DNA from: Bacteroidetes bacterium 46-16 | GTDB lineage: Bacteria > Bacteroidota > Bacteroidia > Chitinophagales > Chitinophagaceae | Reading direction: 5' to 3' | Length of the DNA: 59,023 bases | Assembly: GCA_001897835.1 (NCBI GenBank) | Contig: MKUN01000039.1 | Coordinates: 1-59,023, forward strand | Shown here: in pieces, positions 17,123 through 26,679 of the stretch | Layout of the letters: each line of letters begins with the position of its first letter | Numbering within the stretch: position 1 is the stretch's first letter | Notes under the pieces: generated by a model | What the model saw: the letters and a program-made list of their open reading frames with translations, nothing else | What the model was told of the DNA's origin: nothing | The model's database searches: none | Position numbers and translations under genes: made by a program

Positions 17123-19930
17123 GTGAACAAAATATACTTAGCATTAATTGCCCTGATCGGCATAGCAGGCTTTCATATTTTTTCGGGCACTCCGCACAAA
17201 GCACAGCAGATACCCCGTTTTTTGGGCGATGCGGATGCAATAGGATCGGAGGAGGATGCCAATGCGAGGCTGAACTACGAACTGATGCGCCTGCAGGACC
17301 CTGCCACCGGGAAGATACCGGCGAACATACGGGAAAAGGAACTGGCTTTCGCAGCCACATTGCCGCATACGGCCATTGGTAACCCGGCTTATTACAGCAA
17401 ATCGACCGCAGCCACCTGGCAGTCGCGGGGCCCCTGGAATGTGGGGGGCAGGACGCGGGCGATGGCCATGGATGTAAATGATGAAAACATCATCGTAGCA
17501 GGATCCTGCTCGGGCGGCATGTGGCGCTCTGCAGACCAGGGGCAGACATGGACCCGCACCAGCCCGGCCAATCAATACCAAAGTGTATCGTGCGTAGCAC
17601 AGGATACGCGGGCGGGGCATACCAATGTGTGGTATTACGGATCGGGTGAGGCCTATGGTGCATCGGCCAGCGCAAGCGGGGCCTATTACCTGGGGAATGG
17701 CATCTATAAATCGACAGATAATGGTGTGACCTGGACGGTGCTGCCCTCCACTACATCGAACAACGTAGTGGGTTTTGACGTATGGGGTGATATATGCTGG
17801 AACATAGTAACCAACCCTGCCGACCCAACACAAGATGTAGTATATGCCGCATCGTATGGCGGTATCTACAGGAGCGTGAACGGTGGCAGCAGCTGGGCGC
17901 TTGCAAAAGGCACCTTTTCGGGTGGTGATTCTTACTTTACTGATATCGCAATTTCAGCGACAGGCGTGATCTATGCCACGCTGAGCAGCGATGGCTCCCA
18001 AAAGGGGATCTACCGGTCCACAGACGGGATAACATTCACCGATATCACACCTGCGGGTTTCCCGACCACTTACAACAGGCTGAAGATAGGTATATGCCCT
18101 GATGATGAAAGGCAGGTATATATACTGGGCAATACGCCGGGTTTCGGTATGCCGGATACAAACTTCCAGGGCGACGTAGAATGGAACAGCCTGTGGAAGT
18201 ATAATTATAGATCAGGTGATGGCAGCGGAGCAGGGGGCAATTGGCGGGACCTGTCGACCAAACTGCCTTCCAGCGGCGGGGTATTCGATAAATTCCAGTC
18301 GCAGGGCTCTTATGACCTGGTGGTGAAAATAAAACCCGGCGACTCGAATACCGTATTTATAGGCGGCACTAACCTGTACCGTTCCACATCGGGTTTCAAA
18401 GACAATACCCATACTAAACAAGTAGGGGGATATGCCATAGGCGCAACACTCCCCGTGGTGGATATGTATGCCAACCACCATCCTGACCAGCATGAACTGC
18501 TGTTCCTGCCAAGCGATGCCAACAAAATGATCTCATCAAACGATGGGGGGATCTTTATAACGAATGACAATACTGCCAGCACGGTAGCGTGGACATCACT
18601 TAATAATGGTTATATCAGCACCATGTTCTATACCTGTGCTGTGGACCATGCTGCTACGAATGATATCATAATAGGCGGCGCACAGGACAACGGGAGCTGG
18701 TACACCAACTCGGCCAACCTGACCACGCCGTGGGTAACACCAAGGGGTGGTGACGGATCTTATTGCGCCATTGCCGACAACCAGGATGCTTATTACTTCA
18801 GCATACAGAACGGCAAAATGATGCGCGCACAACTGGATGCTTCGGGAACGGTGACCAATTTTGCCCGTATAGATCCCATAGGCGGTAAAGGGTATTTGTT
18901 CATCAACCCCTATACGCTGGACCCCAATAATAACAATATCATGTACCTGGCGGGTGGTAAGTACCTGTGGCGCAACAATGATCTCTCAGGAATACCATAT
19001 GCGGGCAACTGGGATTCTATATCCACCAATTGGGTGCAGTTCCCCGACTCGGTGCCCACAGCCGGGGCAACTATAACAGCCATAGCCGTTTGCAAAGCGC
19101 CGGCGAACCGGGTATATTATGGTACCTCGTCGCAGAAAGTGTATCGCGTGGATAATGCCAATACAGGGACCCCTACGGCTACGGATATAACGTCAACTGT
19201 TATTGCGTCACAATTTCCAGGTGGCGCTACTGTAAGCAGCATAGCGGTGGACCCGAATAATGGTGACCATGTTATGGTCACATTCTCCAATTATTCTGTT
19301 TACAGCATATTCTATTCGGATGACGGGGGCAGCACATGGACAAAGGCCGGGGGTAATCTTGAAGCGAGCCCCACAGGTGCAGGCTACGGGCCATCGATAC
19401 GCTGGGCCAGGATCATACCGGTGGCCAATGGTACGGTATATATGGTAGGCACGAGCATAGGCTTATATGCCACTACAGAACTGAATGGCTTGAATACCTA
19501 TTGGTCGCAACAGGCAGCCGGTGAGATAGGCTATTCTATAGTGGACATGATAGACCATCGCGGCACCGACGGGCTGGTAGTTGCGGCTACACACTCGCAC
19601 GGCATTTATTCCACGCATATAACGGATGTCAACGATATAGTAAGCGTAAAAGATGTGACCGCAGCATCGCCTGTAATGGAGATGCGGAATTATCCCAATC
19701 CATTCCGGGACCAGTCGACAATAAGTTTTAAATTAAAGAGCAAAGAAGAGGTAAGTTTATCGCTGTATGATGAACTGGGCCGCTTTGTACGCAATATTGC
19801 TGAAGGGCAGATGGAGGCAGGAGAAAAGAAATTTTCCATATCGGCCAATGGCCTGTCGCAGGGCATTTATTATTGCAGGCTGCAGGCAGGAGCATTTACG
19901 GAGACCAAACAAATAGCATTGGTGCGGTAA
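17123..19930 (+). CDS. T9SS-secreted beta-propeller (BNR/sortilin-like) protein (935 aa)
   Basis: Uses a GTG start at 17123 followed by a membrane/signal segment (NKIYLALIALIGIAGFHIF). The body carries BNR/Asp-box-like propeller repeats: SADQGQTWTRTSP, STDNGVTWTVLPS, SVNGGSSWALAKG, SDDGGSTWTKAGG, in the VPS10/sortilin style. The last 85 residues are a type A T9SS sorting domain (NYPNPFRDQSTISFKL ... GIYYCRLQAGAFTETK). It should be exported across the outer membrane and fixed to the surface or released. The ligand or substrate is unknown; many relatives are annotated as glycosyl hydrolases without proof. Confidence 0.93.
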   Translation: MNKIYLALIALIGIAGFHIFSGTPHKAQQIPRFLGDADAIGSEEDANARLNYELMRLQDPATGKIPANIREKELAFAATLPHTAIGNPAYYSKSTAATWQSRGPWNVGGRTRAMAMDVNDENIIVAGSCSGGMWRSADQGQTWTRTSPANQYQSVSCVAQDTRAGHTNVWYYGSGEAYGASASASGAYYLGNGIYKSTDNGVTWTVLPSTTSNNVVGFDVWGDICWNIVTNPADPTQDVVYAASYGGIYRSVNGGSSWALAKGTFSGGDSYFTDIAISATGVIYATLSSDGSQKGIYRSTDGITFTDITPAGFPTTYNRLKIGICPDDERQVYILGNTPGFGMPDTNFQGDVEWNSLWKYNYRSGDGSGAGGNWRDLSTKLPSSGGVFDKFQSQGSYDLVVKIKPGDSNTVFIGGTNLYRSTSGFKDNTHTKQVGGYAIGATLPVVDMYANHHPDQHELLFLPSDANKMISSNDGGIFITNDNTASTVAWTSLNNGYISTMFYTCAVDHAATNDIIIGGAQDNGSWYTNSANLTTPWVTPRGGDGSYCAIADNQDAYYFSIQNGKMMRAQLDASGTVTNFARIDPIGGKGYLFINPYTLDPNNNNIMYLAGGKYLWRNNDLSGIPYAGNWDSISTNWVQFPDSVPTAGATITAIAVCKAPANRVYYGTSSQKVYRVDNANTGTPTATDITSTVIASQFPGGATVSSIAVDPNNGDHVMVTFSNYSVYSIFYSDDGGSTWTKAGGNLEASPTGAGYGPSIRWARIIPVANGTVYMVGTSIGLYATTELNGLNTYWSQQAAGEIGYSIVDMIDHRGTDGLVVAATHSHGIYSTHITDVNDIVSVKDVTAASPVMEMRNYPNPFRDQSTISFKLKSKEEVSLSLYDELGRFVRNIAEGQMEAGEKKFSISANGLSQGIYYCRLQAGAFTETKQIALVR

Positions 19931-20032
19931 GCCAGCGGGTGACGATGATCATGATAGGAGGTGATACGGGACATTGTGCCCGCATTGCTGTTATTGCAAA
20001 TTTGAGTAACAGCTAATAAAAAAAACCAGCTT

Positions 20033-20215
20033 ATGAAGATCAATAAAGAATGGCACCTGGCACATCCCATGCCACCAAAAGCAACCCTGGATGAGCGCAT
20101 TGCCTGGCACCTGGAACATACGAAACATTGCAACTGCCGCGAACTGAGCCCAAAACTGAAGGAGGAAATGAAGAAGCGGAAAATTAAGATACCCCGTTAC
20201 CAAGGGGATAAATGA
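20033..20215 (+). CDS. Small conserved hypothetical protein (60 aa)
   Basis: A basic, His-rich cytosolic protein with HLAHPMPPKATLDERIAWHL and EHTKHCNCREL. Small proteins with the same MP-ATL-RI-WHLEH-K-C-CR pattern are, to my recollection, scattered through several phyla, always without known function. The two cysteines (CNC) and several histidines might bind a metal; this is speculation. An upstream AT-rich stretch with no SD fits Bacteroidota. Confidence 0.75.
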   Translation: MKINKEWHLAHPMPPKATLDERIAWHLEHTKHCNCRELSPKLKEEMKKRKIKIPRYQGDK

Positions 20216-20342
20216 CCATTGTCAAAAAAACAACAACCATATACAAGAAGCATGTATCTGCGACAAACTTTTCTTTAATGCCTTGCTGTCTTTGTGAATA
20301 ATACCGGTAGCATACCTAATTGTTTATAAAAACAGAATACTT

Positions 20343-22199
20343 ATGAGAAAGATTTATTTTATTACGATCCTTGTATTGGCCTGTATCTGCATGCAGAGCA
20401 GGACCGCGAGGGCTTGTTATGCAAATTTCCTGCACACGAACACGGGTACAGGTGATACTATATGGTTCTATGCGCTGGACCTTAATGCCGTGCATTTCTG
20501 GGATTTCGGGGATATGAACAGCGGGCCGAATATGGCTTTTGATGATACTGCTTACCACGTATATAACACCCCGGGTACGTATTACGTTACCCATTTTGTG
20601 AACATAGGTGCCGAATGGGCTTATGAAACACAGGAGATCACGGTAAATAACATTTCGTTCGAGGCTGCATTTGAGGGCCACTGCAACGGCAATAACTATA
20701 TTACGTTCACCAACAGGTCGAAAGGCAATAACCTCAGTTACCTGTGGAACTTCGGTGACCCAGCATCGGGATTAAATGATACGAGCACAGCTTTTGCACC
20801 GTACCATCTCTTTACTGCATCGGGCCCTTACATGGTTACACTTATTATTTCGGACGGGATGAACCTGGATACCGTTAGTAAGATGATGAATGCTACTTCA
20901 CCATGCATGTCGGCCAGCTATAGCTATATGTCGAACACCTGCATGGGCGATACTACGCATTTCTACACGTCGTACAGCAACGTAACTGCGGTGTCCTGGG
21001 ATTTTGGCGACCCGGCTACGGGGCCTGCAAACTACTCTACCGACATGAGCCCATGGCATATCTATTCGGGCATGGGGCGGTATAATGTGAAACTGGTATA
21101 TACCGATGGCAGCAATTATGACACTTTGTACACCACTGCATTTGTGACCAACTGTAATGTGTACCCCGGCGATTGTAACCGCGATGGTATCGTTAGCCCC
21201 GAAGACCTGTTCGCGATAGGGCTCAACTACGGCGATACGGGCAGTGTGCGTACCGGAGCCACCATGAACTTCACAGAACAAACTGCTACGGACTGGCATA
21301 ATAACACCCCCTTCCTGAACATGTACCTGCAGGATATGGTGAATAAGAAACATGCCGACTGTAATGGTGATGGTGTGCTGAACAGTGCCGATGCGGCAGC
21401 GATAAGCCAGAACTTTGGTATGATGCATGCACCGGCATTCAATATTGAATCGTCGATGCAGCAAGTGCCAGCGAATGCCCCCGCCTTCAGGCTACAAGTA
21501 GCCGGGCAGGTAAGTCCCGGGGCTGCAAGTGCAAGCCTGCAACTGGGCAGTATGACCAATCCATGCCCTTATGTATATGGTTATTGCGTTTCGATACCCT
21601 ATGACCCGGCAACGATAGATGCAACATCCTTAAGCGTAGATTTTGCCGGCAGCTGGCTTGACTCTGCTGCACAAAACAACCTGCTGAACTGGTATTACAA
21701 TGATGTCTCGACACATACGCTGCACATAGCCTCTGTGCGCACCAATCACATGGGTATCACAGGTGGGTATGGAACTGTGGCGCAGATAAATTTTGATATA
21801 CTGCCTACAGCGCCCGGCGGTAACATGGACCTTAATATATTGCCCACAGCCAAGCTGATGTCGAATGCGGTGTTTGATGCGGCGAACGGGCAGGTGCTAC
21901 GCTACCTGAAGGCAAATATTGAAAATGCCAGCACAGAAGTATTGGCCGTGCATGAAGTGGCTAAAACAAAAGTGCTGACGGTATCGCCTGTGCCTGCAAG
22001 GCAAATGGTGCACCTCTCGCTTGCCGGTAATGAAAAGGTCAACACTATATCGTTAATAAATCTTAGCGGACAAGTGCTGCGTGCATATACGCCATCATCG
22101 AACGATATAGATGTAAGTGCGCTGAGCAATGGCATCTACTGGCTGAAAGTGTGCACGGCAAAAGGTGTTTATGAACAAAAAATAGAAGTACTGCACTAA
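20343..22199 (+). CDS. T9SS-secreted PKD protein with dockerin-like repeats (618 aa)
   Basis: Signal peptide MRKIYFITILVLACICMQSR. PKD-type repeats follow, each with the W-DFGD/WNFGD core: HFWDFGDMNSGP, YLWNFGDPASGL, VSWDFGDPATGP. Then come two calcium-loop motifs of dockerin type, GDCNRDGIVSPEDLFAIG (about 272-289) and ADCNGDGVLNSADAAAIS (about 336-353). A cohesin-like strand-rich domain (about 375-510) may come next, and a T9SS type A sorting domain closes the protein (VSPVPARQMVHLSL ... GIYWLKVCTAKG). Probably a surface adhesin or scaffold. Its dockerin-like loops could simply bind calcium rather than join a cellulosome. Confidence 0.9.
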   Translation: MRKIYFITILVLACICMQSRTARACYANFLHTNTGTGDTIWFYALDLNAVHFWDFGDMNSGPNMAFDDTAYHVYNTPGTYYVTHFVNIGAEWAYETQEITVNNISFEAAFEGHCNGNNYITFTNRSKGNNLSYLWNFGDPASGLNDTSTAFAPYHLFTASGPYMVTLIISDGMNLDTVSKMMNATSPCMSASYSYMSNTCMGDTTHFYTSYSNVTAVSWDFGDPATGPANYSTDMSPWHIYSGMGRYNVKLVYTDGSNYDTLYTTAFVTNCNVYPGDCNRDGIVSPEDLFAIGLNYGDTGSVRTGATMNFTEQTATDWHNNTPFLNMYLQDMVNKKHADCNGDGVLNSADAAAISQNFGMMHAPAFNIESSMQQVPANAPAFRLQVAGQVSPGAASASLQLGSMTNPCPYVYGYCVSIPYDPATIDATSLSVDFAGSWLDSAAQNNLLNWYYNDVSTHTLHIASVRTNHMGITGGYGTVAQINFDILPTAPGGNMDLNILPTAKLMSNAVFDAANGQVLRYLKANIENASTEVLAVHEVAKTKVLTVSPVPARQMVHLSLAGNEKVNTISLINLSGQVLRAYTPSSNDIDVSALSNGIYWLKVCTAKGVYEQKIEVLH

Positions 22200-22207
22200 T
22201 TTAACCG

Positions 22208-22241
22208 ACATGCGAACATCTTCGAGGAGATGTTCGCATGT
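22208..22241 (+). terminator. Terminator after PKD/dockerin-like gene
   Basis: ACATGCGAACATCT and AGATGTTCGCATGT form a perfect 14-bp stem with a 6-nt loop, followed by TATTAGTTTT. It lies 8 bp after the stop codon. Confidence 0.8.
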
Positions 22242-22269
22242 TATTAGTTTTAACCAATAAAAAACGACC

Positions 22270-23073
22270 ATGCTCAAACTTTACTCTTTGATGGCCTGTG
22301 CTTTGTGCTTTTGTGTATTTACTACTACCAGCTATGCGCAATCTACCAACTGGAATAATCCGGACAGCGCACAAAATATTTCGAAACCGGGTGTGCCCTG
22401 GAACATAACTAATCCCATTGGTAACAACCATGATACGATGGCGCATTACCCGCTGAACGGTGGTATATCAGACAGCAGTGATTACCTCTATATGTATGAT
22501 TTCGGGCTGAGCGTGCCTGCGAATGCAACGATAGACGGTGTAGAAATGATATTGGTACGCGGCGCCTGTAATGCAGGCAGTTATTTTATGGATACCGTAT
22601 CGCTTTCGTATAACGGTGTGCCGATCGGTACAAGTGTCACTGACTCTGCAGGCCCTGCAGCAGAGACCGATACACTGGGTGGCCCTACCGATACCTGGAA
22701 TGCACTGATAACGCCCAACATGGTAAATGCTTCGGGTTTTGGTGTGATCTATAGCATGAGGTCGGTAGGTATCTGCACATTCGCCGTATTCGATTGCAAG
22801 CTGAAAGTACACTATTCGCTGCCTACCGGCGTTAAAGCCGTAAGCACATCGGACCAGGTCTCTGTATATCCCAACCCGGCCACAACGGAGATCAGCCTAA
22901 TGACGCGGGGCATTGCAGCAGGTACAGGCTATAAGGTAATTGACATCAACGGCAGGGTAGTGGCTACAGGTACGGTAAGCGGAGCCGCAACAAGTATAAA
23001 TGTGCGATCGTTAGCTGAAGGCATTTATTCTTTCAGGGCAGGGGGTGTTACGATCAAGTTCATGAAAAAGTAA
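22270..23073 (+). CDS. T9SS-secreted protein of unknown function (267 aa)
   Basis: Signal peptide MLKLYSLMACALCFCVFTTT ending at SYAQ. A single strand-rich domain (about 30-185) with four cysteines and a VHYSLP end follows, then a short T9SS type A sorting domain (VYPNPATTEISLM ... GIYSFRAGGVTIKFMKK). No enzymatic motif is seen. It follows the PKD/dockerin-like gene after a terminator and is likely a separate unit. Confidence 0.85.
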   Translation: MLKLYSLMACALCFCVFTTTSYAQSTNWNNPDSAQNISKPGVPWNITNPIGNNHDTMAHYPLNGGISDSSDYLYMYDFGLSVPANATIDGVEMILVRGACNAGSYFMDTVSLSYNGVPIGTSVTDSAGPAAETDTLGGPTDTWNALITPNMVNASGFGVIYSMRSVGICTFAVFDCKLKVHYSLPTGVKAVSTSDQVSVYPNPATTEISLMTRGIAAGTGYKVIDINGRVVATGTVSGAATSINVRSLAEGIYSFRAGGVTIKFMKK

Positions 23074-23099
23074 GGGATATAGGTTTCATACAAACGAAG

Positions 23100-23122
23100 G
23101 CTGCGGATATTCCGCAGCTTTT
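23100..23122 (+). terminator. Terminator after T9SS protein gene
   Basis: GCTGCGGA and TCCGCAGC form an 8-bp stem around TAT, followed by TTTTG on the plus strand. Confidence 0.75.
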
Positions 23123-23211
23123 GTGTTTTGAAAAGTTGCCGGGTGCGAAAAAAATAGAAAAGTAATGTTGACTTTAATGCCTAATAGAGTTTTCTTTGTA
23201 AAAAATAAAAC

Positions 23212-23982
23212 ATGATGAAAAACCTCCTTTCGAAAATTACTCTGGGGCTTTCCGTTGCTTTCATGCTTAGTGCAACTGTATCCTATGCACAGCCTGCGCC
23301 GCCACCTACACCGGTGCCGCAACCTGCTGCAAAAGCATCGCCGGACCCTGTAAAAGGAAAGAAGAAAGCCTATGTGGATATAGTAAAGCTGAAGCATGAG
23401 TATTATACCTCGTACTATTCGAAAAAGCAACGTATCCCTGTACTGGTTACCTATAGGCTTACAGAAGGTATGCTCTGGTGCGATCCGCATGTTGCCAGGA
23501 CCAATAAATTTGCGGCAGACCCACAATTGCCAGCTTATACGAATAACCTGAAAGATTATGTAAGAAGCGGCTACGATAAAGGCCATAATATGAGCGCCGC
23601 TAACAATGTGTGCAGCTACGATGGCATGGACGAATGTTATTATTTCTCGAATATGACCCCGCAACCTCACTTTTTTAATGCAGGTATATGGCAAGACCTG
23701 GAAAAGGCAGAGCGTAATGAAGCCCGTAAAAGCGGCCAGATCATGGTATCGGTAGGCTGTACCGGTAAAAAGACGACCATTGGTACACACAAAATAGTAG
23801 TGCCTAAATACATGTGGAAGGTAGTATATATACCTGCTGATGATGTTTATTATGCATATATGTTCCCTAACTCAGATGCTATTGCCAATGATAATTATGA
23901 CGATTACAAGGTGAACCTGAGTGTTATCAAAACGAATGCCGGCGTGCATTTCGAAGGTGGCCTGGCAGTACCTAATAAATAA
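23212..23982 (+). CDS. Secreted DNA/RNA non-specific endonuclease (NUC1 type, 256 aa)
   Basis: Signal peptide to SYAQ (residue 27), then a Pro/Ala-rich linker (28-45), then the nuclease. The DRGH signature is present as D122-K-G-H125, with the usual Arg replaced by Lys; H125 would be the general base. N156 in FFNAGIW is the expected Mg2+ ligand of the Nx3W motif, and SNMTPQ precedes it as in Serratia-type nucleases. The enzyme is expected to degrade nucleic acids outside the cell for nutrient uptake. Two adjacent ATG codons open the gene. It is flanked by terminators and stands alone. Confidence 0.92.
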   Translation: MMKNLLSKITLGLSVAFMLSATVSYAQPAPPPTPVPQPAAKASPDPVKGKKKAYVDIVKLKHEYYTSYYSKKQRIPVLVTYRLTEGMLWCDPHVARTNKFAADPQLPAYTNNLKDYVRSGYDKGHNMSAANNVCSYDGMDECYYFSNMTPQPHFFNAGIWQDLEKAERNEARKSGQIMVSVGCTGKKTTIGTHKIVVPKYMWKVVYIPADDVYYAYMFPNSDAIANDNYDDYKVNLSVIKTNAGVHFEGGLAVPNK

Positions 23983-24000
23983 AAGGAAGATATTTTTTTG

Positions 24001-24035
24001 ATAATACGCCCCCATCCGGGGGCGTATTATTTTAT
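24001..24035 (+). terminator. Terminator after nuclease gene
   Basis: ATAATACGCCCCC and GGGGGCGTATTAT form a perfect 13-bp stem with a 4-nt loop, followed by TTTAT. It lies 18 bp after the nuclease stop. Confidence 0.9.
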
Positions 24036-24119
24036 ATATTGCACATTGCAAGGCGGTTATAAAGCCCGTACCTTCTATAATAACTATTTTAAACTATTTT
24101 TGCGTACACCTTTACTGAT

Positions 24120-24377
24120 ATGGAAGATTTTAAAGTTACTCTTAAACAGCAAATTATAGACTCCCTTAACCTGCAGGGCATGAGGCCTGAGGAGATAGAT
24201 GATAATGCGCCCCTTTTTGGTGAGGGCCTGGGCCTTGACAGTATTGATTCGCTGGAGCTGATGGTGCTGCTGGAACGCAATTATGGCATTAAAATAGAGG
24301 ATGCCCGTGAAGGCCGTAAAGTTTTACAATCGGTACAATCCATGGCCGACTATATTGAGCAGAACCGCAAATTATAG
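24120..24377 (+). CDS. Acyl carrier protein (85 aa)
   Basis: A stand-alone ACP. The phosphopantetheine serine is S41 in GLGLDSIDSLELMVLL. Acidic helices II and III are normal for binding partner enzymes. It lies 13 bp before a ketosynthase gene and so is probably the carrier for the two following ketosynthase-like proteins rather than the general fatty acid ACP. A possible -7 box TATTTTTG is at 24095-24102, but no -33 box was found at the right distance. Confidence 0.95.
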   Translation: MEDFKVTLKQQIIDSLNLQGMRPEEIDDNAPLFGEGLGLDSIDSLELMVLLERNYGIKIEDAREGRKVLQSVQSMADYIEQNRKL

Positions 24378-24390
24378 TATCTTATAACTA

Positions 24391-25596
24391 ATGTCGGAAA
24401 AGATAGTTGTAAGCGCTGCAGGGCTGATCTCGGCTTTAGGGCATGGTGTGGCTGCCAATATGCAGGCTATACGCAACCTGCGGAGCGGACTTCGTTATCC
24501 CCAACATTTGCGTACCATACACTCAGGGGAATTTGTAATGGGTGAAGTGCCCTACAGCAACGAAGAGATGGCTACCATACTCAACCTTTCTCCTAAACAT
24601 CATTATTCCCGCACTGCATTGCTTGCCCTACTGGCCATGCAGGAATTGCTTTTTGCCACAGACATAGACCTGCTGCGGAGCGAATCGCTTGCCCTCATCA
24701 ATGCGGGTACAGTAGGGGGGATGTGTACTGTGGAAGACCTGTACCCTGATTTTGTAGCCCCCGGAACAGGGGACTATGTAAAATATATCGACACATTGGA
24801 CTGTGCCGAAAGCACGGAAGATATTGCAGGATTCTTCGGCCTAAAGCCGCTTATGGCAACTATCAGTACCGCCTGTTCTTCTTCGGCCAATGCCCTGTTG
24901 CTTGGTGCGCGGATGATAAAGCAAGGTGTGGTGAAGCGTGCCCTCTGCGGCGGCTGCGATGCGCTCAGCCGTTTTACACTGAATGGTTTTAACTCGCTCA
25001 AAAATGTAGCAAGGGAAGCCTGCAGGCCATTTGACCGGGACCGGATAGGGCTGAACCTTGGTGAAGGTGCTGCTTACCTGCTGCTGGAAACGGAGTCGTC
25101 GGCCCGGGAGCGGGGGGCAACCATACTGGCCACCTTCAGCGGCTATTGTAACAGTAATGATGCCTATCATCCCACGGCCCCCTCACCACATGGTGACGGA
25201 GCTTACAATACCATGCAGCAGGCCATGAACATGGCAGGGCTGAAGCCTTCGGATATAGGGTATATCAATGCGCATGGCACGGCCACTATAAATAATGACA
25301 TAGCGGAGGGCAGCGCGATCAAGCGACTGTTTGGAGATGCCATGCCTTATTTCAGTTCTACGAAGCCATTTACCGGGCATACGCTGGCCGCTGCCGGTGC
25401 TATCGAGGCGATATTCAGTATTGCATCGATGCAGCAGGGTATAGTACCACCCAATCTTAATTTTCAAACCCCCATGGAAGAGCTATTGCTGATACCCACT
25501 ACGCAACTGGTTGAAAATATTAACATCAGGCATGTACTGAGCAATTCTTTTGGTTTTGGCGGCAATAATGTTTCTTTAGCTTTCAGTGCATCATGA
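24391..25596 (+). CDS. Beta-ketoacyl-ACP synthase (FabF-like, 401 aa)
   Basis: Condenses an acyl group with malonyl-ACP. All catalytic residues are present: C162 in STACSSSANA, H295 in NAHGTATIND-like NAHGTATINN, K325 and H330 in STKPFTGHTLAAAG. Length and fold fit the KAS II/secondary-metabolism group. Its stop overlaps the start of the next gene, a ketosynthase-like protein lacking these residues, as in KS-alpha/KS-beta (chain length factor) pairs. With the ACP upstream, the set may build a specialised polyene or aryl polyene/flexirubin-type chain, but no reductase, dehydratase or cyclase is near. Product unknown. Confidence 0.94.
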   Translation: MSEKIVVSAAGLISALGHGVAANMQAIRNLRSGLRYPQHLRTIHSGEFVMGEVPYSNEEMATILNLSPKHHYSRTALLALLAMQELLFATDIDLLRSESLALINAGTVGGMCTVEDLYPDFVAPGTGDYVKYIDTLDCAESTEDIAGFFGLKPLMATISTACSSSANALLLGARMIKQGVVKRALCGGCDALSRFTLNGFNSLKNVAREACRPFDRDRIGLNLGEGAAYLLLETESSARERGATILATFSGYCNSNDAYHPTAPSPHGDGAYNTMQQAMNMAGLKPSDIGYINAHGTATINNDIAEGSAIKRLFGDAMPYFSSTKPFTGHTLAAAGAIEAIFSIASMQQGIVPPNLNFQTPMEELLLIPTTQLVENINIRHVLSNSFGFGGNNVSLAFSAS

Positions 25597-26660
25597 ACCG
25601 ACCTGTTTACATAAAAGCAGCTTCTTCTATTTCGCCACAGCACAGCTATGAGGCGGGCATGTTGCTGCAGCCGGTTGTGAGCAGCGATAACGGAAGGCTG
25701 TATGTAGTAGAACAGGATTACCGGAAATACATATCGCCGGTGGCCATACGCCGCATGAGCAGGCTGCTTAAAATGAGCATAACGGCAGGAATGCAATGCC
25801 TGAGTGATGCAGGGGTATCCCCCGATGCCATTATTACGGGCACCGGGCGGGGCAGTGTATCGGATATGGAGCATTTCCTGAGGGATATGATCGCCATGAA
25901 AGAAGAGGCCCTGAACCCAACCTACTTCATACAATCGACATATAACTCGGTAAATGGCTGGCTGGCACTGCAGACCAAATGCACCTGTTATAACCAGACC
26001 TTTGTGCACCGCAGCCTGTCGTTTGAACTGGCATTGCTCGATGCGCAACTTACTTTAGGAGAGGGTGAGGATATGCAAAATGTCCTTGTCGGCGGCTTTG
26101 ATGAAATGACCGATTACTATCACCTGGTGAAGGATAAGATCGGCTATTGGAAAAAGGAAGCGCTTAATAGCCTTGACCTGTTGAAACATAATGACAGTGG
26201 CGGTACCATAGGCGGAGAAGGGGCAAGTTTTTTTGTATTATCAAATGACAGCAGGGATGCGACATCAATATTACTGGCTTTAGAAATACTGCATAAACCT
26301 ACCGTGACCCAATTGCAAAACGCAATCGCAAAGCTGCTGGAAAGTAATGGCCTTGAACCATGCGACATAGATTTGCTGCTCTCAGGTATTAATGGAGATG
26401 TGGCCCTTCAGGATTCTTTTGATGCAGCAAGCAATATGTTCGATAGCAGTACTGCTATTGCGGCTTTTAAACATTTATGCGGTGATTATGACACTGCATC
26501 GGCTTTTGGCCTGTGGCTGGCCAATTATATATTAAGCAATCAAAGCATCCCCGAAATTACCCTGTTAAAGCAAGGTGCTGGCAGGCCTGTAAAAAAACTG
26601 CTCATGGTAAATCATACCATTTCCGGTGATGCCTCATTAATGTTATTGGGTAATTGCTAA
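25593..26660 (+). CDS. Catalytically inactive ketosynthase-like protein (chain-length-factor-like, 355 aa)
   Basis: The thiolase-like fold is suggested by IITGTGRGSVSDMEHF (about 80-95), an STYNSVNGWLAL stretch and GTIGGEGASFFVLS. The three catalytic sites are lost: the nucleophile region reads FVHRSLSFELAL (138-149) with no Cys, the NAHGT site reads LSGINGD, and the KPFTGHT site reads FKHLCGDYDTASAFG. Its ATG overlaps the stop of the active ketosynthase (ATGA), showing tight coupling. It probably forms a heterodimer that sets chain length. It is shorter and more diverged than classical chain length factors. Confidence 0.85.
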   Translation: MNRPVYIKAASSISPQHSYEAGMLLQPVVSSDNGRLYVVEQDYRKYISPVAIRRMSRLLKMSITAGMQCLSDAGVSPDAIITGTGRGSVSDMEHFLRDMIAMKEEALNPTYFIQSTYNSVNGWLALQTKCTCYNQTFVHRSLSFELALLDAQLTLGEGEDMQNVLVGGFDEMTDYYHLVKDKIGYWKKEALNSLDLLKHNDSGGTIGGEGASFFVLSNDSRDATSILLALEILHKPTVTQLQNAIAKLLESNGLEPCDIDLLLSGINGDVALQDSFDAASNMFDSSTAIAAFKHLCGDYDTASAFGLWLANYILSNQSIPEITLLKQGAGRPVKKLLMVNHTISGDASLMLLGNC

Positions 26661-26679
26661 ATATAGTGGCTGCAAACAG

